64,000 nt of DNA from CAVTLG01 sp963802635 (GCA_963802635.1 CAWDJJ010000002.1:1116001-1180000), one strand, 5' to 3'. Counted from the stretch's first letter, positions 45,085 to 55,253 are shown. Notes: generated by a model not told the origin, from the letters alone. Program-made: numbers and translations.

Positions 45085-45429
45085 TAGCCGCATATCTCAA
45101 GCCTGAGAGACATTTCAGTTTTATCATCTTGCCCTAAATGGTTCAGCACATCCCGATAGATAACGGTGCGCTCAAATGAACGAAACAAAGGAGTGGAGAA
45201 GGAGCATATGAGTGGTTTTTCGAGAGAAGGACAAAATCCTGTTGTAGCTATTGACGAACCGCCAGGGACCATTTGAAGCCAATGGACATCTGATTCAATT
45301 AGCTTTCAACTTGTTCTCGCTGAATTATGTATCTCTCAACAATCTCTGTAGTTCTCTCCAGGCATTGCTGATAACTCAGTTTTATCTGAGCTTGCGTTTC
45401 AGCATGGCGGTGCTGTTGTAACGACTGTT
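45085..45429. other. Intergenic region with one possible 22-codon ORF
   Basis: A 22-codon frame at 45208-45276 (MSGFSREGQNPVVAIDEPPGTI) has a good SD (GAAGGAG, 6 bases upstream) but no known relatives. I list it as possible only. Nothing else is supported. Confidence 0.3.
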
Positions 45430-46236
45430 TCAGATCACTGATATATGATCGAGATCGTCCAAAAAGTCTATCAATTTTCTTTCCCCACCCACGGCATTTT
45501 CTAGTTTTTCAACTGCAACGTACACTATTGGTGCAGCCTTGCGCGGGGTTTCTCCGTAGGCATCTATGAGGCACTGTACAGCTTCTACGCTTTCAGGGTT
45601 GCCCTCAAGCTCTGCTGCCCTCTCAGAAAGGTTTAACAACGGCTGCATAAGAAGAAGCCAGCAGGCACCTTTGAAAGTAACCCGTGATGTGAAAGCTCCT
45701 GATGAGATACTACCTGCTACAAAGCCCATCTCATTCAAACTCGACAGAGCTTGAATTATTTGACCCCTAGCCGAAAACATCTCTATCTCATTTGCTGCGG
45801 GTAAGAGGGTTGATACAGCCTCCTGGTGAAGTATTCGTATTATTAGATAAAATGTGACGCTCTCTTCATGACGGACGGATTGCTCATGGATGAATTGTAA
45901 AACCCTTCTACGCAAGGGGAGAAGCTTAGGAAGCGGCGGTGTAATACATGATGCTGTTGGTGGTACATCAGGGCAGTCCGCTAAAGGTGCGACATGCATC
46001 CACCGATGACCATTGAAACTCCCTCTACCTTTGCAGTAACCCAGGTCTACAAGGTCATTAAGCGCTTGGGCAACACCGAAAACACAGGGATCGCTGTCCC
46101 ATCCGTAAGTAACCCCTAGCTCTTCAGCGATCCTCTGCTCGGAAAAGAGAAAGTCAACCCGTTCGCGGTCTTCAGGCATTCCCTGTATCATTCTCCAGAT
46201 ACCATCTACCAATGCTGGGTAGTTGTCGATTTCCAC
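45430..46236 (-). CDS. Uncharacterised protein with two winged-helix-like halves
   Basis: 268 residues from GTG 46236 with AAGGAGG nine bases upstream. Residues 25-80 (FLFSEQRIAEELGVTYG ... ALNDLVDLGYCKGRG) and 110-195 (LLPLRRRVLQFIHEQS ... ALSSLNEMGFVAGSISS) show the same helix-helix-wing order, suggesting a duplicated wHTH. No family recognised. It lies downstream of the RnlA-RNase HIII gene on the same strand, 209 bases away. Confidence 0.55.
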   Translation of the reverse strand: MEIDNYPALVDGIWRMIQGMPEDRERVDFLFSEQRIAEELGVTYGWDSDPCVFGVAQALNDLVDLGYCKGRGSFNGHRWMHVAPLADCPDVPPTASCITPPLPKLLPLRRRVLQFIHEQSVRHEESVTFYLIIRILHQEAVSTLLPAANEIEMFSARGQIIQALSSLNEMGFVAGSISSGAFTSRVTFKGACWLLLMQPLLNLSERAAELEGNPESVEAVQCLIDAYGETPRKAAPIVYVAVEKLENAVGGERKLIDFLDDLDHISVI

Positions 46237-46444
46237 TATACCATCCTCCTTATATCAAAAACGTACCACAAATCTATGTGTAACCACTTGCCGCATGGGA
46301 GCAGCTTCAAGATTTGAGAACAATCTGTAAGTTAATTAACTTGTTCTATTACAGAGAAACTCCTTTGCAACACCTCCTCTGTACAGGGCACCAACCCAGC
46401 ACAGAGACGCCTTCTTCCTCTTTTGTTCTCTGCTTGCCTCTTCT

Positions 46445-48397
46445 TCAAGTGATATCTTTCGTGTTTGCTATGATTGACGATGTTGTCTTGAAGTGCAGTT
46501 TTGCTACCGTTGCTAATGCCTGTTGCCCACCTTGAGCCACAATGGTTCGTCCCGTCGTTCCAATTGCTGCAGATGAAGCTCCTTTTGGCAAGATGTGACC
46601 GATCTGACGTCCCAGAGACTCTAATCTCCGCACAAATTCCACGCGTGCCAGGATCGATGCCGCTGCAACGGCGAGATCGTCTTCCGCACGGGGGCGCTGT
46701 TGCAGTTGGATATGTCGCCCCTTTTGCAAGAGCGCGTTCCGCAAGAAGGAGGCATCCCCAAACTGGTCTGCAATCGCAACGGGACAATCGACCTGTTCGA
46801 GCAGGTTTTCGAGTGCCCACGCATGCCCCCAGGCCAGCATTCGGTTCAGATGGCGTATGGTCGCGTAGAGTTCATTATAGCGTTTGGGGGGAATCACCAC
46901 CACCGCATGTTGACAGCGGTGCTTGATCGCCTCTGCCATCAAGCGCATCTGTTCATCCTTCAGCCGTTTGCTATCGCGTACGCCGAGCGCCTTCAGTTCC
47001 GCCTCCATCTGCACATCCACATAGACCGCGGCGATAACCAGGGGGCCAAAATAATCTTCCTTGCCTGATTCATCGATGCCGATGCGTGCGCCTATGGTGG
47101 AATGTTTGTTTAGGGACAGCTTCCGGTCACCGTTCATAGGACGCGCTTCATCTCTAGAAGATGCTTTTCGATGTTTCCTCTGCTCTTCGTCACGATGGTC
47201 AGGTGGAGGTGTCTCCGTCGCTTGCCTATCATGTGTCTCCTGCTTCCGAGGAGATGCTCCCTGATCACGTGAGGAACTGCCAATGAAACCGTTCCGCAAG
47301 GCGTAGGCATAACCCTCTCGCATCGCTAGATGAATCGCTTCAATATCATGAAGAGCGGCTTGCAGGTGCCGATAGGCATCTGTCTCTTGCCCTTGCGCAT
47401 GCATCACCTTGTTGCGGATACCTCGCCACGTCGCATATAATAGGTCTTTGAGCTTGTCTGCCTGCTGCTTGTCACCGTGCTGGAGATGTTGCGAGAGCGT
47501 CGTCAGTGCCATGCTGGCCTGGCCTCTCTTCAGGGCAGCAGTTTTTTTGCTCAATGCAAGAGGATCAAGCCTGGAGGCGAGTTGGAGCAGGAAGCCTTCA
47601 TAAACACGTGCAAAAGGCATGACCAGGAGTGAGTAATCAGGAAGAGCCGTTTGCGTAGTTTGCAGTGAAAGCAGTGCTCCAGCGGCGGCGAGATAGGTGT
47701 CGCGATCCGCCTGAGAGAGAAACGCGTAGAGTTGTTGCCCTAACTGCTGCTCAGCGTAGGTGTGTGCTTGCTGTTGGCGTGCGGGTTGGTTGAGGAGATG
47801 CAAGATGATCTCACGTTGCATCTCTGGAACGTAGCGGGCTCCCCGCTCGGCAAAAGAGGAGCCCAGGAGTGTCTCAACCGTCGCACACACGCTCTCAAAG
47901 AGGGGAGATGCTTTCCCTTGCACGAGCAACGTTCCAGTGGTGTAGAGGGTCGCGATGACTCGTTCCTGTGCTTGTTTTATCTCCAGTCGCCAGTGTTGTG
48001 TCGTATCAGTGCAACGCTGCTGGCTCACATGGCCCTCTTCCAACTGAATCAGTTGCGTATAGATGCGTTCCCATTGTTCCGCAGCGAGATGAAACCGCAT
48101 GCTTCCACCTGTTACTGTCGATGCCGGAGGCGTGTGCAGGTCTGATTTGGTTGACGAGGGGGACGAAGCGATACCGTCTAGTTCCCGTTTCCACACCTCC
48201 AGTGCTTCTCGAAGATCCCCAGAAGTCCCCTGAATCAGAAGCGTACCCGTATGGTAGAAACTCACATGAACCGTACTCACCTGATCGGTGACCACGAGCT
48301 GGGAGCCAGAAGGAATTGTCTTCTCTCTCACGAGAGACCAACCTCGTTGCTGTATCAAGGCGTGAAATGCTTCGAGCGCTGATGAAGGTCTCTGCAA
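46445..48397 (-). CDS. RnlA-like HEPN toxin-domain protein fused to RNase HIII
   Basis: 650 residues. Residues 7-73 and 100-180 are two TBP-like domains (each with YHTGTLLIQG or YTTGTLLVQG). Residues 190-373 form an RnlA-type HEPN domain with R-N-K-V-M-H (328-333), the HEPN Rx4H catalytic pattern. A polar linker leads to RNase HIII (434-650) with IGIDESGKEDYFGPL (Asp442, Glu443), VRDSKRL and ADQFGD supplying the remaining carboxylates. E. coli RnlA has the same TBP-TBP-HEPN order. Start TTG 48397 is preferred because AAAGGAG lies 8 bases upstream and inside the longer frame. Confidence 0.75.
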   Translation of the reverse strand: MQRPSSALEAFHALIQQRGWSLVREKTIPSGSQLVVTDQVSTVHVSFYHTGTLLIQGTSGDLREALEVWKRELDGIASSPSSTKSDLHTPPASTVTGGSMRFHLAAEQWERIYTQLIQLEEGHVSQQRCTDTTQHWRLEIKQAQERVIATLYTTGTLLVQGKASPLFESVCATVETLLGSSFAERGARYVPEMQREIILHLLNQPARQQQAHTYAEQQLGQQLYAFLSQADRDTYLAAAGALLSLQTTQTALPDYSLLVMPFARVYEGFLLQLASRLDPLALSKKTAALKRGQASMALTTLSQHLQHGDKQQADKLKDLLYATWRGIRNKVMHAQGQETDAYRHLQAALHDIEAIHLAMREGYAYALRNGFIGSSSRDQGASPRKQETHDRQATETPPPDHRDEEQRKHRKASSRDEARPMNGDRKLSLNKHSTIGARIGIDESGKEDYFGPLVIAAVYVDVQMEAELKALGVRDSKRLKDEQMRLMAEAIKHRCQHAVVVIPPKRYNELYATIRHLNRMLAWGHAWALENLLEQVDCPVAIADQFGDASFLRNALLQKGRHIQLQQRPRAEDDLAVAAASILARVEFVRRLESLGRQIGHILPKGASSAAIGTTGRTIVAQGGQQALATVAKLHFKTTSSIIANTKDIT

Positions 48398-48842
48398 GAT
48401 GGGTTCTCCTTTCCCCAAATGACTTCCTCTTATTTTTCATCGCTTCGTCCTCCAGGATCACGCATGGTCACGAACATTCCCTGACGAAAGCTTGCTCCAA
48501 ACAAGGACAACGAAGGGGTGCAGACGCTTGAGCGCCTGTCGTGAGCTGCTTTTCTGCACTATGACGAGCTGTATCTTATCATGAACGACCAGTAAAGTAC
48601 ACACGAAATGCTCTATCGTATTCATTCTTTGTTGGGTCGAAGTAACCGACACTCTTGAGAAGTTTTGGAGGAAAGTATTTAGTATGGTCGGTTTTCGCTC
48701 TCTTCTCTTCCAGAAGATGCTTCATATTACTTGAAATAACTGCATGTAAACGCATCGTATTTTTACAGTATAATGTATCAATGTATGGTTTATAGATTCA
48801 TGCATTGGGGAACATGGGCAGTTTTTCCTTGGAGGCCTTTTT
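48398..48842. promoter_or_regulatory. Divergent intergenic region with a TATAAT box
   Basis: No gene supported. TATAAT at 48769-48774 could be the -10 of the nuclease gene at 48843, but no good -35 lies 16-18 bases upstream. The RnlA-RNase HIII gene is transcribed away in the other direction. Confidence 0.35.
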
Positions 48843-49685
48843 ATGATACAGGATAATGCTCCCATACCGCTTCCTCACGAACTACGTGAGCAAGTTGTCT
48901 CACCTGCCACCTTTGAGCGACAAATGGCTGAACGTGGGTGGACAATAACGCATGTGCGCAAGGTCTATACTGATCCAGAAGTCTTTCGACAACAATGGTT
49001 AATCTGTCCAAATGGTACAGGCTATCCTGAACGCACCTTCTACCGCGCGTTTGGAAGCACTCCTTTTCGCAAACTGTTCCGGTATGCGCTCTCTCACGTT
49101 CCTTGTACAAGAGAAACGCTGGAGCAGATCTGTCCACAGCAAGCGCTATTTGCTTCCTATCTGACATTCCTACAGGACCAGGAGTGGTTTTCTTCTCATG
49201 GTCCCTGGCTTCACCGAGGATCCTATCAGGCACATATCACAAATATAGGAAGAACGCTTGAATGGTACGTTGCCCAATGGTTCCGCCTGACGTATAGTCT
49301 CTCCCGACTCGTACCAGTCTACCATGGGGTTCATGTCGCAGAATTGCCGCTTCCTGGTGACCTGGATGTCGTAGCAATACTGGGAAATCACCTTCTCACG
49401 GTTGTGGAATGCAAATCGGCGAGTGATGTAGATGAAGCACACTTCTCCTTGTTCCTCCAACGAGTTCAGGCCCTCCGTCCTGATATTGCCATCCTTCTCA
49501 TTGATACGCCTGCACCATTTCCTTCGGAGCGTATCACGGCCTTTAATACCGCGCTACGTCATCTTGGGCTTCCATCCCTCACAGGGAAGAGAGGCTTCTA
49601 TAGGGGTATCAATAAAATATATATTGTCAATGTTGAACATAGCATAGCTACGTCTTTAAATGATGTATTGCGCTCCTATATTTGA
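48843..49685 (+). CDS. PD-(D/E)XK nuclease-fold protein
   Basis: 280 residues. LPLPGDLDVVAILGNHLLTVVECKSASD contains Asp173/Asp175, Glu189 and Lys191 in the D-(13)-ExK arrangement of restriction-endonuclease folds (ECK). The N-terminal 135 residues are helical and unrecognised. SD CCTTGGAGG upstream. It could be a defence nuclease; the divergent RnlA-like gene is next to it. Confidence 0.7.
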   Translation: MIQDNAPIPLPHELREQVVSPATFERQMAERGWTITHVRKVYTDPEVFRQQWLICPNGTGYPERTFYRAFGSTPFRKLFRYALSHVPCTRETLEQICPQQALFASYLTFLQDQEWFSSHGPWLHRGSYQAHITNIGRTLEWYVAQWFRLTYSLSRLVPVYHGVHVAELPLPGDLDVVAILGNHLLTVVECKSASDVDEAHFSLFLQRVQALRPDIAILLIDTPAPFPSERITAFNTALRHLGLPSLTGKRGFYRGINKIYIVNVEHSIATSLNDVLRSYI

Positions 49686-49792
49686 CCATTCATCGCTAAG
49701 AATGGCGTATACTCCCTTCTCGAGAGAGTAAGATAGTAAATGATATATGTGCTGTGTGGTTCATTTGTAGGCAATAGAGAGGAAAAAGCTGT

Positions 49793-50728
49793 ATGGAAGG
49801 GCAACATGCTCTGTTCATCAAGATGAATGATCGCTGTACCCTTGATGCTGGATATTGGCAATCAGGCATTGATGAAGATCACATCCCTTATCGTTTCATT
49901 TCCTCGCCTCAAACGACATTGTATCAGCAACTTCTCACCTATTTGGAAGAAGCAACAAAAGATCAAAAGGCTCCTCCCAAAAACCAACTTCACTTTGGAG
50001 AAGTCGCTCTCGCAACTGTAGCAGTGTGTATTCGATGGGGATCTTACCTTGCGGTGCTGATGCGTCAAGAACAACCGCAGTGGCCCCCAGCATCTCATCC
50101 CAACATAAGCTGTATCAGCGATGGAGAAATGGCACGCATAAACATCGAAGCGTCAGCAGCTTTGGCCCAGTGGATTGATCTGATGCGCTCAAGCAATCAG
50201 CACTTCCGCAAAATGGTCAAAGCTGCCATTCAATTGCTTCCCTTTCCTATCACCCACCTCGATGCGTCTCTCCACTATAATCGCTTCCGTGCCTTGAGTT
50301 CTTTCAATTCTGCGAATGGAAGGCAGTATCTCATGCAGGCATTTGAGCGAGATTTCGGGACTGCGTGGGTAGAGCAAGAAAAAGAACGAATTCTTCTTCA
50401 TCCCACACGTGCTCTGGCAAATGGCATCCTCAACGAGCATTGGCGTAATGGATCAAGCATTGAGGATATCCATGCGGGCGTCTATTCCCCTCCCACACTG
50501 CCATTAGCCCAGTGTCGTCTCACTGCAGAACAGGAAACGCTGCTGATGCGGGAAACATCTGAACTCTTTGTACCCACGATCCGGGCACTTTACAATATGG
50601 TTGTGAAACCGAGCAACGAAACCTGGCCAGAACAAGCATTACCCCTTGCCATCGCTTTTAAGCCGCCTATTCATTGGTCACTGAGTGAGCAGACTCGTGA
50701 CATTACCTTACCAGACGCAGAGCCATAG
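49793..50728 (+). CDS. Uncharacterised 311-residue protein
   Basis: Helical, soluble, no signal peptide. Features include FGEVALATVAVCIRWGSYLAVL, ASLHYNRFRALSSFNSANGRQYLMQAF and a Pro-rich C-terminus. SD AGAGAGGAAAAAG. It follows the PD-(D/E)XK gene by 107 bases on the same strand, so both may be one unit. No family recognised. Confidence 0.6.
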   Translation: MEGQHALFIKMNDRCTLDAGYWQSGIDEDHIPYRFISSPQTTLYQQLLTYLEEATKDQKAPPKNQLHFGEVALATVAVCIRWGSYLAVLMRQEQPQWPPASHPNISCISDGEMARINIEASAALAQWIDLMRSSNQHFRKMVKAAIQLLPFPITHLDASLHYNRFRALSSFNSANGRQYLMQAFERDFGTAWVEQEKERILLHPTRALANGILNEHWRNGSSIEDIHAGVYSPPTLPLAQCRLTAEQETLLMRETSELFVPTIRALYNMVVKPSNETWPEQALPLAIAFKPPIHWSLSEQTRDITLPDAEP

Positions 50729-50778
50729 GGTTATACTTATTTTCTTTCATCTCAGACGGGTCCTCGCATCCATGATTG

Positions 50779-52560
50779 CTACAACCCCTTTACCTGCCAG
50801 GTTTGAACAGTTTTATCGCTACTTGCTGAGGCCACATGCCTTCCGTCAGGCGACCAAGCGAGAACATTGACACAAGAAGAATGTCCTTGGTGAGTAAAGA
50901 TGTGTTTGCCAGTCGTCGCATCCCATACCTGTACTGTGGTATCTTCACTCCCAGACGCGATACGTTTGCTATCGGGAGACCAGGCAACAACATGTACCAT
51001 GCCCTGATGACCACGGTACGTACAGAGTGTGCGTCCTGAAATGGTCTCCGAAACTTCTACTGTCTGATCTGCCAGGATAGTCGCAAGAGATCTTCCATCA
51101 GGGGATAATACGACTGCGCGTGCCCTATTCTGACGGCCAGAAGCATTCTGGAGAAAAAGCTGTTTTTGTGTCGTGGTATCCCAGGTTTCCAACGTCCTAT
51201 CAAGATTTACAAATGTGATGCCTGTGTTGTCAGGTAACCATCTCATAGAAACGAAACCTCCTTTTGTAAGAGAAAGCCAATCTCTCCCCTCTCCCAATGG
51301 AAGAGAGAGATAGTGTGTGAAAATGTTCTCTGCTCTGACAGTATCCCAAACCTGTACAATATATGCCAATGCATCTCCATAAATTTTCCCGATACTGCCT
51401 GAAGCAAGGCGCGAACTATTGGGTGACCATGCTATCACATCGACCTTTCCACATAGATCATCTAAGACCCTCTCCTGTCTCGTAGCAAGCGAACGTATTA
51501 CTGCTGGAGCGCTGCGGTTGCCAAAGGCTATGTACTTGCCATCTGGTGACCAGGCGATGCCTCCTACCGGGCCGGGGATACCTGTATAACTGTCAATCGA
51601 GCAGGGTGTCCCCGCCGTGGATTCCCATATGTGCATTTGCTCGTGGTAGTCTGTTGTGGCAATACGAGTTCCATCAGGTGACCAGGCAAGCGCAGTTACT
51701 GAGGACGAATGGCCACGGTAGATGCAACTGCGCATGTTCCCTCGGAACGACCTTTGATACGCATTTTCCAGAGCATTTGCAAAAGCTTCAACGCTGACAA
51801 AACGCCGGTGTGGATCTTTCGCCAGAGCCTGGAGCACCACCTGCTCAATATCAGGTGAGAGCGTTGGCATAGTATTGCGTAGCAGTGGAGGTGCTGTATT
51901 GGCCTGTTGATACATCACCTGTAGGATGTCTCCGTGAAAAGGCCGTGTTCCACACAGCCATTCATACACCACAATGCCGAGCGCATATTGATCACTTGCT
52001 GGGCGCGGCTTTCCTCGAATATGCTCAGGAGCCATGTAATGTGGCGTGCCAGCCGTATCGAGCGTCTTGAGAGAAGTGGTCTGATGAGCTGCGACGGCGA
52101 TCCCAAAATCGCTGAGTATGACCTCGTTGTTTCTTCCCAGAAGCATATTTTCTGGCTTGATGTCGCGGTGGATCACGTTGTTGGCATGAGCGTACTGAAG
52201 AGCAGATGCCACCTGCTTCACATACGAGATGATAGTAGCCAGGGGCAGGCGATGGCCTCGTGGAAACGCATCGCGTAATGTGCCATGCGGAGCATAGTCC
52301 ATGACAAGAAATGGTGTGGTATCATCTACTCCAAATTCTAAGATACGAATGATAGAGGGATGATGAAGCAGGGAGATGGTACGTGCCTCTTTGAGAAATT
52401 GTTGCATTTCCTGCGATGAGACACTCTTCCGCAACATTTTGATGGCTGCAGACGTTTTGAGGTACCTATGCTCTCCCAGGTAGACTTCTGCGAAGCCGCC
52501 TGCCCCTAATTGACGAATGAGATGATAGTTCCCGAGTTGGCGGTGGGTACCCTTCGTCAT
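50779..52560 (-). CDS. Ser/Thr protein kinase with C-terminal WD40 repeats
   Basis: 593 residues. The Hanks-type kinase domain (10-280) has LGAGGFAEVYLG, the ATP-site Lys in AAIKML, HRDIKPENMLL and SDFGIAV. About six WD40 repeats follow (WSPDGTRIATTDYHEQMHIWE, WSPDSKRIASGSEDTTVQVWD, WSPDGRHVASASSDKTVQTWQ). No membrane helix. The architecture is common in multicellular-type bacteria. ATG 52560 is preferred over the longer frame. Confidence 0.9.
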   Translation of the reverse strand: MTKGTHRQLGNYHLIRQLGAGGFAEVYLGEHRYLKTSAAIKMLRKSVSSQEMQQFLKEARTISLLHHPSIIRILEFGVDDTTPFLVMDYAPHGTLRDAFPRGHRLPLATIISYVKQVASALQYAHANNVIHRDIKPENMLLGRNNEVILSDFGIAVAAHQTTSLKTLDTAGTPHYMAPEHIRGKPRPASDQYALGIVVYEWLCGTRPFHGDILQVMYQQANTAPPLLRNTMPTLSPDIEQVVLQALAKDPHRRFVSVEAFANALENAYQRSFRGNMRSCIYRGHSSSVTALAWSPDGTRIATTDYHEQMHIWESTAGTPCSIDSYTGIPGPVGGIAWSPDGKYIAFGNRSAPAVIRSLATRQERVLDDLCGKVDVIAWSPNSSRLASGSIGKIYGDALAYIVQVWDTVRAENIFTHYLSLPLGEGRDWLSLTKGGFVSMRWLPDNTGITFVNLDRTLETWDTTTQKQLFLQNASGRQNRARAVVLSPDGRSLATILADQTVEVSETISGRTLCTYRGHQGMVHVVAWSPDSKRIASGSEDTTVQVWDATTGKHIFTHQGHSSCVNVLAWSPDGRHVASASSDKTVQTWQVKGL

Positions 52561-53107
52561 CAATTGTTCCTGCCTATTTTCGCCTCTCATCTGTCTGGGT
52601 ATCTCCTTCTCTCGCTTCTACGAGCGGCTCCTCCTGCTCATCAGATCTTTCTCGCCTCGTGCTTGTCAAAGAAGTCGCTTCTATAGTATGCTGCCACCAA
52701 CATATTTCATTCCTGCGCCTTGGAACGGCCTTTGCACTCTCTCGAAGGTGTCGAGGAGAGAAGCTCAATTGCTGTGGAGATTTTTCCGACACGGAGAAAA
52801 TCTGCTACCAGCAATAGGTTTGACCAGATTAGGCGAACAAAGATGCAAAACCTTTTTGGAGATTAGAAGAGATCGATGATACTGCTCTTGTCATCTCCAT
52901 TTTGTGACGGGACGCGATACGAAAATCTTGCGATGTCATTTGTGGTTCTGTCATATCTATAGTCAGTCCTATATTCTAAATGAGCAGACGATATGCTCAC
53001 GCTGATACCGAGAGAGCAATTATCCTGTCATGAGAATGTATACAGTCTTGTTACTCCTCCTCGTCATATTGTTGAATATTTGACAACGATATGTTACAAT
53101 AAAAAGG
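52561..53107. promoter_or_regulatory. Divergent intergenic region with promoter for the XRE gene
   Basis: Between the kinase and the XRE regulator. TTGAAT (53072-53077), 17 bases, TACAAT (53095-53100) gives a plausible promoter a few bases before the GTG starts at 53108 or 53120. No gene, repeat or RNA seen in the rest. Confidence 0.45.
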
Positions 53108-53566
53108 GTGTTTGTGCAAGTGGAGAAATTTCAGTTAGGCGTCTTTCTGAAAAGGGCACGGGAAAGCCAGAACTTCAGTACTCGTGATCTGGAGAAACGT
53201 GTCAGGGAAAGCGAGCATGATAGTTCGGTGACGGCAAGCCAAATTAATAAGATTGAAAATGGCAAGACGAATCCTAGCCTTCAAACACTACAGAAAATTG
53301 CTGCGGCACTCGATCTCCCTCTTATTATTGTTCTTGATGGGAGTGCCATGAATCCCGATACTGTTACCGTTGTATCAACTCCTGAAGTTGCTCAAAAGTT
53401 GCCTCAAACGCTTCAGCGTACAGAGTTGATACAATTATTGCTGTTGTGTCAGGAATTAAACGAAGAACAGGTTTCTGCTATTTTAGGGGTGGCTCGCTCC
53501 ATCAGCGGCTTTACCCAGCCACTTCATAAGGCTCAAGCACCACAAGAAGAGGGGAATGACTCCTAA
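53108..53566 (+). CDS. XRE-family HTH regulator
   Basis: 152 residues from GTG 53108 (or GTG 53120, beginning VEKFQLGVFLKRARES). The HTH covers LGVFLKRARESQNFSTRDLEKRV to ASQINKIENGKTNPSLQTLQKIAAALDL. A short helical C-terminus follows. It may control itself or the RNase HIII gene 294 bases downstream. Confidence 0.85.
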   Translation: MFVQVEKFQLGVFLKRARESQNFSTRDLEKRVRESEHDSSVTASQINKIENGKTNPSLQTLQKIAAALDLPLIIVLDGSAMNPDTVTVVSTPEVAQKLPQTLQRTELIQLLLLCQELNEEQVSAILGVARSISGFTQPLHKAQAPQEEGNDS

Positions 53567-53860
53567 AATAGCAGAAGCCTCGTTCATCGTCGAAAAGTGA
53601 CATGTCTTGATCCAGTGCTAGTTATCTTCTCTTCAGTATTCTTGGAGGTTACGAATATTTAGAGGCGTAGCAACTTAGATCGTTCGGTAGCTGTTTGCAA
53701 TGAGTCATGCTCGCTGATGATGAGACGGTCTCTTTCAACATTTCAGTCAGTATCATATACTCTAAACGAGAAGCGTGAGTAGGCAGATGAACCCTCCTCT
53801 TGCTCGGAGGGAGAAGACAGGTGAGTCTTTCGAAACGCCACAGAAAATGAGAGCAACACG

Positions 53861-55105
53861 ATGGCTGGAAAACAATTACAAGCGGTGCTTCACGTGTTTC
53901 GTAGCTATATCCTTCAGCAGAACTGGTCTCTCTCCGAAGAGCGAGAGATCCAAAACGGAGTTCAACTTCTCGTGACTGATGGGATCACAAGCATTACCGT
54001 TGACTGTTACACCAATGGAAACGCGCTTATTCAAGGGCCGACGGGAGCATTGAAGACCAATCTGCAAAACTGGTGGAAACAGCGAAAAGCATCGCCAGCG
54101 TCTCCTTTGTTTGAGGAGGCAGACCTTTCTGCCACGGTGAAAACAATTATAGAGGGGTTTCGTGCCTTTGCAGTTGCCCAGGGATGGTCTCCAGCTGGCA
54201 GAATGATCCACAATGGCATCTATCAACTGCGCCTCACCAATGGTGACGTCACAGTTCCCATCAATGTGTATCCAACCGGAACGGTCCTTATTCAGGGCAA
54301 TCCCAATGAGATGCGTAGTGTTGTTGAACAATGGTGGCAACAGCGATCACAACCCCCGCTTGTGAGTCTTTGGGAACAACTATCTCCTCCTGCTGAGGAA
54401 TCGCTAGAGCAGACTCCTCTGCCGTTTCCCTCGCCTTCACCGCAGGAGAAGGTGATCGTTGCACATATAGGGACAGATGAGGCTGGAAAGGGTGACTACT
54501 TTGGACCGCTGGTCATCGCTGGTGTTTACGTTGATGAACAAACGGCATCGCAGTTGCTCACTGCTGGTGTTCGTGATAGTAAGTTACTCCCTGACACGCT
54601 CATTCTCTCACTTGCTGAAGAGATTAAGGCAATCTGCCAGGGGAAAGGGCATATCCTTTCTTACTCCCCCGAGCGCTACAATCAGGTCTACAAGGAGACA
54701 TCAAATCTCAATCTCTTGTTGGCGAGAGCGCATGCTCAGGTTATCGCACATCTTCAGAAGAGAACAGCGAGCATATATGCTCTTGTTGATCAATTTGGAG
54801 ATGCGTCATTGGTACCCACGATGTTGCAGAAAGTGGGTTGCGATATCGATCTCGAACAACGACCCCATGGGGAAGAGGATGTTGCAGTTGCTGCTGCCTC
54901 CATCGTCGCCCGTGCTGAATTTGTAAAGCAAATAGCTAACCTCTCCAAATTGGTTGGCATCTCCTTGCCAAAGGGAGCCTCAAATCCCGATATTGTCGCT
55001 GTGGGACGGGAAATCGTCGCGAGAGCAGGCCAAGAAACGCTAGGGAAAGTGGCAAAGTTGCATTTTAAGACAACGTCGGCCATTCTTCAGCAAGCACACC
55101 CGTAG
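53861..55105 (+). CDS. rnhC: RNase HIII with two N-terminal TBP-like domains
   Basis: 414 residues. RNase HIII (about 205-414) carries IGTDEAGKGDYFGPL, VRDSKLL and LVDQFGD, all four acidic catalytic residues. Two tandem TBP-like substrate-binding domains precede it (ending YTNGNALIQGPTG and YPTGTVLIQGNPN); the usual enzyme has one. It degrades the RNA of RNA-DNA hybrids. It is a paralogue of the RNase HIII part of the 46445-48397 fusion. No strong SD at ATG 53861. The 294 bases upstream of it are gene-free. Confidence 0.85.
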   Translation: MAGKQLQAVLHVFRSYILQQNWSLSEEREIQNGVQLLVTDGITSITVDCYTNGNALIQGPTGALKTNLQNWWKQRKASPASPLFEEADLSATVKTIIEGFRAFAVAQGWSPAGRMIHNGIYQLRLTNGDVTVPINVYPTGTVLIQGNPNEMRSVVEQWWQQRSQPPLVSLWEQLSPPAEESLEQTPLPFPSPSPQEKVIVAHIGTDEAGKGDYFGPLVIAGVYVDEQTASQLLTAGVRDSKLLPDTLILSLAEEIKAICQGKGHILSYSPERYNQVYKETSNLNLLLARAHAQVIAHLQKRTASIYALVDQFGDASLVPTMLQKVGCDIDLEQRPHGEEDVAVAAASIVARAEFVKQIANLSKLVGISLPKGASNPDIVAVGREIVARAGQETLGKVAKLHFKTTSAILQQAHP

Positions 55106-55253
55106 AGCTGTAAGAGAAGTCAGAAGAAAACTGTGATGTAGTTCACTGACGGTTTTTCTCTCATCTCCTATCATGGAAACAGATACCTTCTGTTCATCGT
55201 CATGCGTTTTTTGTAGCATTACCCAAATTGTTCATCCGGAGAGGAATGCTATA

